Of a stretch of 18,334 nt of DNA, positions 13,386 to 18,334 are shown piece by piece. The first letter of the stretch is position 1, and every line of letters begins with the position of its first letter. The stretch is from an uncultured Prevotellaceae bacterium (GTDB taxonomy: Bacteria > Bacteroidota > Bacteroidia > Bacteroidales > Muribaculaceae), in contig CAMYCE010000039.1 in the NCBI GenBank assembly GCA_947254205.1, positions 1-18,334 of the forward strand. Reading direction: 5' to 3'. The translations under genes and the position numbers were made by a program. The notes under the pieces were generated by a model. It saw only the letters and a list, made by a program, of their open reading frames with translations, was not told the DNA's origin and searched no databases.

Positions 13386-14594
13386 TTATTGGGGCTCGCG
13401 ACCCTCAATGATTGCTTCGGTGTCTTTGGCAATCATGTATTCCTCATCGGTGGGAATCACAACCACTTTCACGGTCGAGTCGGGGGCGCTTATCACCTCT
13501 TCGTCGCCGTGATTGGCTTCGTTCACCTTGTCATCGAGCTTCACGCCCATGTAAGTCAATTGATGGCACACATTGGCACGAGTTTCTTGTTGATGCTCGC
13601 CAACACCACCAGTAAACACGATGATGTCGACGCCATTCATTTCGGCAATGAATGCACCCACATATTTTATAATGCGATGGTCATACATCTCAAGGCCCAG
13701 CTTTGCACGCTCATTGCCAGCCTCGGCAGCGGCAATCACCTCGCGCATGTCCGACGACACGCCAGTAAACCCGTTCACGCCACTTTCTTTGTTGGCAAGT
13801 TTCAACAAGTCTTTGCTATTGAGGTTGTGTTTTTCCATCAAGTAGATGAGTGCACCTGGGTCGATGTCGCCACAGCGAGTGCCCATCATGAGACCTTCGG
13901 TGGGAGTGAGTCCCATTGTTGTGTCGATGCTCTTGCCATATTCTACGGCAGTGATACTACCGCCATTGCCAATGTGGCAGGTGATGATTTTTTGAGTTTC
14001 TTTTTTCACGCCCAAGAGGTCGCACACGCGTTGCGACACATAGCGGTGGCTGGTGCCGTGGAAGCCGTAGCGGCGCACGTCATCTTCCTCATAGTATTTA
14101 TAAGGAATGGCATACATATAGGCCTTAGCAGGCATCGTTTGGTGGAATGCCGTGTCAAACACGCCCACTTGTGGCACATTGGGCAGAATAGATGTGATGG
14201 CTTCAATGCCGGCAATGTTCACAGGGTTGTGCAGAGGGGCAATGCTGTAGCATTCTTTCACTTTGTTGATAACGGCATCGCTAATGCGCACACTCTTGTT
14301 GAACTTCTCGCCACCATGCACCACGCGATGTCCCACAGCATCAATCTCGTCAAAACTCTTGATGCAACCATGTTCGGAGTCGGTCAGAGTGTCAAGAATG
14401 GCTTTGATGGCACCAGTGTGATTGGTGATGTCAAGCTCTTTAGTGATTTTTTCACCTTTATCTTTAAATTTGATAAAAGGACCAGCCAAGCCCACTTTTT
14501 CAACACCACCTTCGGCGAGAGTTTTGTTGGCCTTGATTTCGATTAATTTGTATTTTACCGAACTGCTACCGCAGTTAAGCACCAAAATATTCAT
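13386..14594 (-). CDS. ackA: Acetate kinase
   Basis: AckA converts acetyl phosphate and ADP to acetate and ATP, the energy-yielding last step of acetate fermentation. I place the start at 14594 (MNILVLNCGSSSVKYKLIE), giving 402 residues. The open frame runs further upstream, but those extra residues overlap pta and do not resemble the family. Key residues, numbered one less than the Methanosarcina enzyme, are Asn7, Arg90 in GHRVVHGG, Asp147 in VFDTAFHQ and His179 in YGFHGTSH. GMGTRCGDIDPG-type and FTGGVGEH motifs follow (here MMGTRCGDIDPG). It is the second gene after pta, with 28 bases between them. Confidence 0.96.
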   Translation of the reverse strand: MNILVLNCGSSSVKYKLIEIKANKTLAEGGVEKVGLAGPFIKFKDKGEKITKELDITNHTGAIKAILDTLTDSEHGCIKSFDEIDAVGHRVVHGGEKFNKSVRISDAVINKVKECYSIAPLHNPVNIAGIEAITSILPNVPQVGVFDTAFHQTMPAKAYMYAIPYKYYEEDDVRRYGFHGTSHRYVSQRVCDLLGVKKETQKIITCHIGNGGSITAVEYGKSIDTTMGLTPTEGLMMGTRCGDIDPGALIYLMEKHNLNSKDLLKLANKESGVNGFTGVSSDMREVIAAAEAGNERAKLGLEMYDHRIIKYVGAFIAEMNGVDIIVFTGGVGEHQQETRANVCHQLTYMGVKLDDKVNEANHGDEEVISAPDSTVKVVVIPTDEEYMIAKDTEAIIEGREPQ

Positions 14595-14622
14595 TTTTTT
14601 TGTTCTTGTATTTAGTTTGTGT

Positions 14623-15639
14623 TTATTTTTGACTGATAGCTTGATTGCAAGTGAGCAGCACAGTGCCATAAATATCATCAGCCGAGCAACCTCTCGACAG
14701 GTCGTTGACTGGAGCGGCAAGACCTTGAAGCACAGGACCCACAGCTCTTGCTCCCGATAGGCGTTGCACAAGTTTGTAGGCGATGTTGCCTACACCCAAG
14801 TCGGGGAATACCAGCACATTGGCATGGCCTGCAATCTCACTGCCTGGAGCTTTGCTTGCACCCACCGAAGGCACCAGTGCGGCATCGGCTTGCAACTCGC
14901 CATCGATTTTGAGATTGGGATCCATTTCTTTGGCAATAGCTGTTGCATTGGCAACTTTGGTCACGTTGGCGTGGCTTGCACTTCCCTTGGTCGAGAAACT
15001 CAGCATGGCAATGCGTGGTTCAATACCTGCAAGTGCACGAGCGGTTTGAGCCGATGACACGGCAATTTGTGCCAATTGTTTTTCATCGGGGTCGGGGAGC
15101 ACTGCACAGTCGGCAAATATGAGTATGCCGTTGTCGCCATAGGTTTTGGCAGCTTCTTCATTGAGCAGCATGATGAATGCGCCCGAAACAACGCTAATGC
15201 CAGGAGCCGTTTTCACAACTTGGAATGCAGCCCTGAGCACGTTGCCAGTGGTGTTTTGTGCACCAGCAACCTGACCATCGGCCTCGCCACTTTTTATCAT
15301 GAGGCAACCCAAGTAGAGAGGGTCGTGCACCTTGGCGCGAGCCTCCTCAATGGTCATACCTTTTGATTTGCGCATCTCATAGAAGAGTTGGGCATATTTT
15401 TCATTGGCGGCTTCATCGTCGGGATTCACGATTGTGGCCTCTTGAATGTGGCTAAGCCCCAGTTCTTGGGCTTTTGCCATGATTTCAGCCTCTTTTCCAA
15501 TGAGAATAATGTTGGCAATTTGGTCGGCAATCAGTTTGTCGGCTGCAGTTAATGTACGAGGTTCAGTGCTTTCTGGAAGAATAATGCGCTGACGATTTTT
15601 GATAGCTTTCTCTTTTAGTTGTTCAAATAATGTGTCCAT
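14623..15639 (-). CDS. pta: Phosphate acetyltransferase
   Basis: Pta makes acetyl phosphate and CoA from acetyl-CoA and phosphate, feeding AckA. The 338 residues correspond to the compact form with only the catalytic PTA_PTB domain; the long N-terminal regulatory part of the E. coli enzyme is absent. Recognisable stretches are RIILPESTEPRTLTAADKL (19-37), YLGCLMIKSGEADGQVAGA, NTTGNVLRAAFQVVKTAPG, FADCAVLPDP, MLSFSTKGSA, DGELQADAALVP and PDLGVGNIAYKLVQRL, all in the usual order. It is the first gene of the pta-ackA operon, and a TAATTTTG box lies about 25 bases before its start. Confidence 0.96.
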   Translation of the reverse strand: MDTLFEQLKEKAIKNRQRIILPESTEPRTLTAADKLIADQIANIILIGKEAEIMAKAQELGLSHIQEATIVNPDDEAANEKYAQLFYEMRKSKGMTIEEARAKVHDPLYLGCLMIKSGEADGQVAGAQNTTGNVLRAAFQVVKTAPGISVVSGAFIMLLNEEAAKTYGDNGILIFADCAVLPDPDEKQLAQIAVSSAQTARALAGIEPRIAMLSFSTKGSASHANVTKVANATAIAKEMDPNLKIDGELQADAALVPSVGASKAPGSEIAGHANVLVFPDLGVGNIAYKLVQRLSGARAVGPVLQGLAAPVNDLSRGCSADDIYGTVLLTCNQAISQK

Positions 15640-15662
15640 GTCTGGTGGTTATTTAATCCATG

Positions 15663-15690
15663 CAAAATTAGTTATAAATTATCACTCAAA
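15663..15690 (-). promoter_or_regulatory. Probable pta-ackA promoter
   Basis: TAATTTTG (15670-15663) on the minus strand fits the -7 consensus. A TTTG lies at 15690-15687, only 16 bases away; at the normal spacing there is TTTT. The leader to pta would be very short, under 20 bases. Confidence 0.5.
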
Positions 15691-15775
15691 AAAATATATG
15701 TGAGTGTTCTTTGGCAATTTTATTTGCATGATACAAATTAAAGTGTTTATTTCGCACTTTATAAATTTCTGGTTT

Positions 15776-16165
15776 ATGGCTAAGACAAAATTTACGATAG
15801 AATATGACATGCAAGGCGTTCCGGTGCCGTTGCTTTGGCAATATCTTTTTATGCCACAAGGTCTGGAACTGTGGTTTGCCGATGAAGTTGTTCAAAATGG
15901 CAAGCTCTTCACCTTTAGTTGGGAAGATTCCTCGCAAGAGGCTTCACTCGTGTCGATGCGCACTGGTGGCTATGTGCGTTTCCATTGGAAAGACGATAGC
16001 AATCGGCGCACTTTTTTTGAACTGCGCATCACAGTTTCCGAGCTCACTGGTAATCGCACATTGGTGGTTACCGACTTTGCCGATAGTCCCGATGATGAAG
16101 CCGAAATGACCAATGTGTGGAATCATGCTATCGATGAGCTCAAGCGTTGCATTGGTTGCAACTAA
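15776..16165 (+). CDS. START-like domain protein
   Basis: I place the start at 15776 (MAKTKFTIEYDM), giving 129 residues. An in-frame ATG at 15704 would add 24 hydrophobic residues that look like untranslated AT-rich leader. The protein resembles the small START-like/SRPBCC-fold family common in Bacteroidetes: an N-terminal strand (KFTIEYDMQGVP), a helix (VPLLWQYLFMPQGLELWFA), then alternating strands (LFTFSWED, GYVRFHWKDD, TFFELRITV, RTLVVTDFAD) and a C-terminal helix (WNHAIDELKRCIG). Such folds hold hydrophobic ligands in a cavity; no ligand or catalytic residue can be named here. It is cytoplasmic by lack of a signal. It lies just before the permease gene on the same strand, 137 bases apart. 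Confidence 0.8.
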   Translation: MAKTKFTIEYDMQGVPVPLLWQYLFMPQGLELWFADEVVQNGKLFTFSWEDSSQEASLVSMRTGGYVRFHWKDDSNRRTFFELRITVSELTGNRTLVVTDFADSPDDEAEMTNVWNHAIDELKRCIGCN

Positions 16166-16302
16166 TGCAACCTCTCGTTTTGGGACGAGGAGCATGATAG
16201 ATGTTCTATTGTATATTAATTTAATGTGTAGATGTGGCTTGGTTGTTGCTCGCACTCAATGAAGTTGGAGCTATCTTCAAGTCAAAAAAAGCTTAAATAT
16301 TA

Positions 16303-18237
16303 ATGAGATTGAAGATAAAGAGGCTTGATTCTTTTATGCTGCAAACGTTTTTGCCCCAGTTTTGCATGACGTTTTTTATTTGCCTTTTTATTTTAATGAT
16401 GCAATTTCTTTTTCGCTACATTGCCGATTTAGTGGGAAAGGGATTGGGGCTTGATGTGCTGGCCGAGCTGTTTTTTTATGCTGCTCTGTCGATGGTGCCC
16501 ATGGCCTTGCCTCTTGCAATTTTGCTAGCTTCGCTCATGACGTTTGGCAACTTGGGCGAGCATGTTGAGCTCACGGCCATGAAGTCGTCGGGCACTTCGT
16601 TGTTGCGTGTGATGAAGCCACTCATTGTGTTCATCTCATTAATATCAATAGGTGCATTCTTCTTTCAAAACGATGTGTTGCCCCGTTCACAAGTCAAGAT
16701 GTGGACACTGCTCTTTTCGGCGCGGCAAAAATCGCTTTCTCTCGACATCAGCGAGGGAGCTATCAATCGCCAAATTCCGGGCTATAATGTCTATGTGAAA
16801 CACAAAGACAAAGACACTGAGATGCTTCACGGCCTGCTCATCTACGACGTGTCGTCGGGCTCAACTTTTCCGCGCATTGTGTCGGCCGATTCAGGAAAAC
16901 TCAGCATGACCAACGACCAAAAGCACATTGTGCTCAAGCTATATCATGGCAATTGGTACGAAGACCTTGCTTCCAGCGGTGGCACGTTTGGCTCATCGAT
17001 GTACCGACGTGAAACGTTTCACGATAAAGAAATTCTCATTCCCTATGACGCCACTTTCACGCGCATGGACGACGGAGCTATGCGTTCGCAATATATTGGC
17101 AAAAATATCACAGAGTTGCGCCATTCTATCGATTCGGTGCAAACGAGAGTCGATTCGGTGGGCGATGTGATAGCCGATGAGTTCAAGGCAATTCCGGTGC
17201 TTGGCGTGCCATCAATGAGAATGGTATATAAAAACGATGGGGCCCAATCGTCCTATGAGGTAGTGCCCCCTGTGGCCATGAAGCACAGTGTCAATTTCGA
17301 CTCCCTTTATAGTGCATTGACAAGCGACGAACAGCAAATGGTGATATCTGGTGCCGTTAGTGCAGCCAATTCCCACATGCAAGATGCTCAATTTCGCACC
17401 TTTAGCATGTCCGAGGATAATGAAACCTTGCGCCGGCACATGATTGAAATGCAAAAAAAGTTTACCCTCTCGTTGGCTTGTCTCATTTTCTTTTTCATTG
17501 GAGCGCCATTGGGGGCTATCATTCGCAAGGGTGGCTTGGGCACTCCCATTGTCATCTCGGTCCTGCTGTTTATTGTCTATTATATCATCGACAACACGGG
17601 CTATAAGTTGGCTCGCGATGGTCATTGGCCCGTGTGGCAAGGTTTGTGGCTCAGTTCAGCTGTGCTATTGCCACTTGGCATCTTCTTGACGTCAAAGGCC
17701 GTTAACGACTCTGCTGTGTTTAACCCCGATGCCTATCGCAATTTCTTCCGCCGCCTCCTTGGATTGCATCAAATCCGCCGGCTTGAAATTAAAGAGGTTG
17801 TTATCAATGAAGTTGATGCCGAGAAAGCCATTGCTATGCTCAATCAGCTCAAGCACATGTGCTCGCAATTCTTGGATTCCTACCCGGCTAAGCAATCCTA
17901 TCTTCAATATTTAACCCATGGGTTTGATAAAAAGCGCATTAGTCAATTGTCACAGGCTGTTGAGGAGGCTGTAGACTATCTCTCTAATACCCACAACCAA
18001 CTCGTCATCAACAAGACGATGGATTTTCCGTTTATTCGTCAACTCTTCACCTATCATGTTTCCCCAATTCCACGTCTTGGCATTGTTTTGGCGGTGATTT
18101 TCCCTGTGGGAGCATTGCTATATATAGTAGGAGTGAAGCATCAAGAAAACTTGAAGCGCGATATTAAATTGGTGGCCAAAGTGAGCGATCAACTCATTGC
18201 CATTTTCAATGGCACCGATGATAGGCACCAATCTTAA
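16303..18237 (+). CDS. LptF/LptG (YjgP/YjgQ) family permease, long Bacteroidetes form
   Basis: The 644-residue protein resembles the membrane subunits of the LptB2FG transporter that pulls LPS from the inner membrane for export. The N-terminal part has three helices near 18-40, 55-80 and 104-123, with the conserved GEHVELTAMKSSG coupling-helix region (85-97). A long periplasmic part (about 125-385) includes the jellyroll-like region (INRQIPGYNVYVKHKD, then GLLIYDVSSG). Three helices follow near 388-406, 414-430 and 446-464. Unlike the ~360-residue E. coli proteins, it has a larger periplasmic part and a C-terminal extension of about 180 residues ending in a seventh helix (590-611). No ATPase or second permease gene is nearby. 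The annotation as an LPS exporter subunit is by family, not proven here. Confidence 0.88.
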   Translation: MRLKIKRLDSFMLQTFLPQFCMTFFICLFILMMQFLFRYIADLVGKGLGLDVLAELFFYAALSMVPMALPLAILLASLMTFGNLGEHVELTAMKSSGTSLLRVMKPLIVFISLISIGAFFFQNDVLPRSQVKMWTLLFSARQKSLSLDISEGAINRQIPGYNVYVKHKDKDTEMLHGLLIYDVSSGSTFPRIVSADSGKLSMTNDQKHIVLKLYHGNWYEDLASSGGTFGSSMYRRETFHDKEILIPYDATFTRMDDGAMRSQYIGKNITELRHSIDSVQTRVDSVGDVIADEFKAIPVLGVPSMRMVYKNDGAQSSYEVVPPVAMKHSVNFDSLYSALTSDEQQMVISGAVSAANSHMQDAQFRTFSMSEDNETLRRHMIEMQKKFTLSLACLIFFFIGAPLGAIIRKGGLGTPIVISVLLFIVYYIIDNTGYKLARDGHWPVWQGLWLSSAVLLPLGIFLTSKAVNDSAVFNPDAYRNFFRRLLGLHQIRRLEIKEVVINEVDAEKAIAMLNQLKHMCSQFLDSYPAKQSYLQYLTHGFDKKRISQLSQAVEEAVDYLSNTHNQLVINKTMDFPFIRQLFTYHVSPIPRLGIVLAVIFPVGALLYIVGVKHQENLKRDIKLVAKVSDQLIAIFNGTDDRHQS

Positions 18238-18334
18238 TTTTTTTGTGCTTGTGTTTCAGTGAGTTGTGTGTTGATGGTATAATTTTTTCAAAAAAACCGG
18301 TTAAAATATTTTGCTATTACGTTGATAAGTTCTA

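Noticed and set aside
14595..14771. N-terminal extension of ackA
   Set aside because: The added residues overlap the end of pta and do not resemble acetate kinase, whose normal start MNILVLNCGSS is encoded at 14594.
16171..16192. Hairpin after the START-like gene as a terminator
   Set aside because: The stem is only about five pairs (CTCGT with ACGAG) and no T-run follows.
18238..18334. Possible promoter of a next gene at the right edge
   Set aside because: AATATTTTGC near 18308 is one base off the TAnnTTTG spacing and the downstream gene is outside the window.

Overview
The window looks like chromosomal DNA of a member of the Bacteroidales (Bacteroidetes). The reasons are: promoters of the TTTG-N19/20-TAnnTTTG type upstream of several genes, A-rich start regions without Shine-Dalgarno sequences, the rplM-rpsI-rpsB-tsf operon, a short phosphoglycerate dehydrogenase with the Bacteroides/Entamoeba-type active site, a ~640-residue LptF/LptG-type permease, and a lipoprotein whose mature N-terminus begins C-E-D-D. 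A family-level guess (Muribaculaceae- or Prevotellaceae-like) is inference only.

Layout. (1) 99-984, minus: a two-gene operon of a six-helix membrane protein and a small winged-helix regulator, with a well-formed promoter at 1099-1130. (2) 1131-1530: no genes, but an unusual ~220-bp imperfect palindrome centred near 1341, whose 19-bp core motif recurs near base 37. (3) 1615-3728, minus: serC then serA (serine biosynthesis from 3-phosphoglycerate) with a terminator-like hairpin between them. (4) 4163-5506, plus: gdhA, ammonia assimilation. (5) 5660-6475, minus: amidase lipoprotein; 6600-6884, plus: small TPR protein. (6) 6893-9722, minus: two FdtA/QdtA-like cupins, a DegT-type sugar aminotransferase and murI, tightly packed as one probable operon. 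(7) 10117-13071, minus: rplM-rpsI-rpsB-tsf. (8) 13386-15639, minus: pta-ackA, the acetate/ATP pathway. (9) 15776-16165, plus: START-like protein; 16303-18237, plus: LptF/LptG-type permease.

Most of the window is housekeeping: nitrogen entry (GdhA), serine synthesis (SerC, SerA), acetate overflow (Pta, AckA), translation, and envelope work (MurI supplies D-glutamate, the amidase cuts peptidoglycan, the permease probably moves LPS). The accessory part is the sugar-modification operon fused to murI. No tRNA, rRNA, CRISPR array, insertion sequence or prophage gene was seen. I do not see a clearly new biological system. The most unusual items are the large intergenic palindrome and the paired cupins, one of which has lost a conserved active-site histidine.
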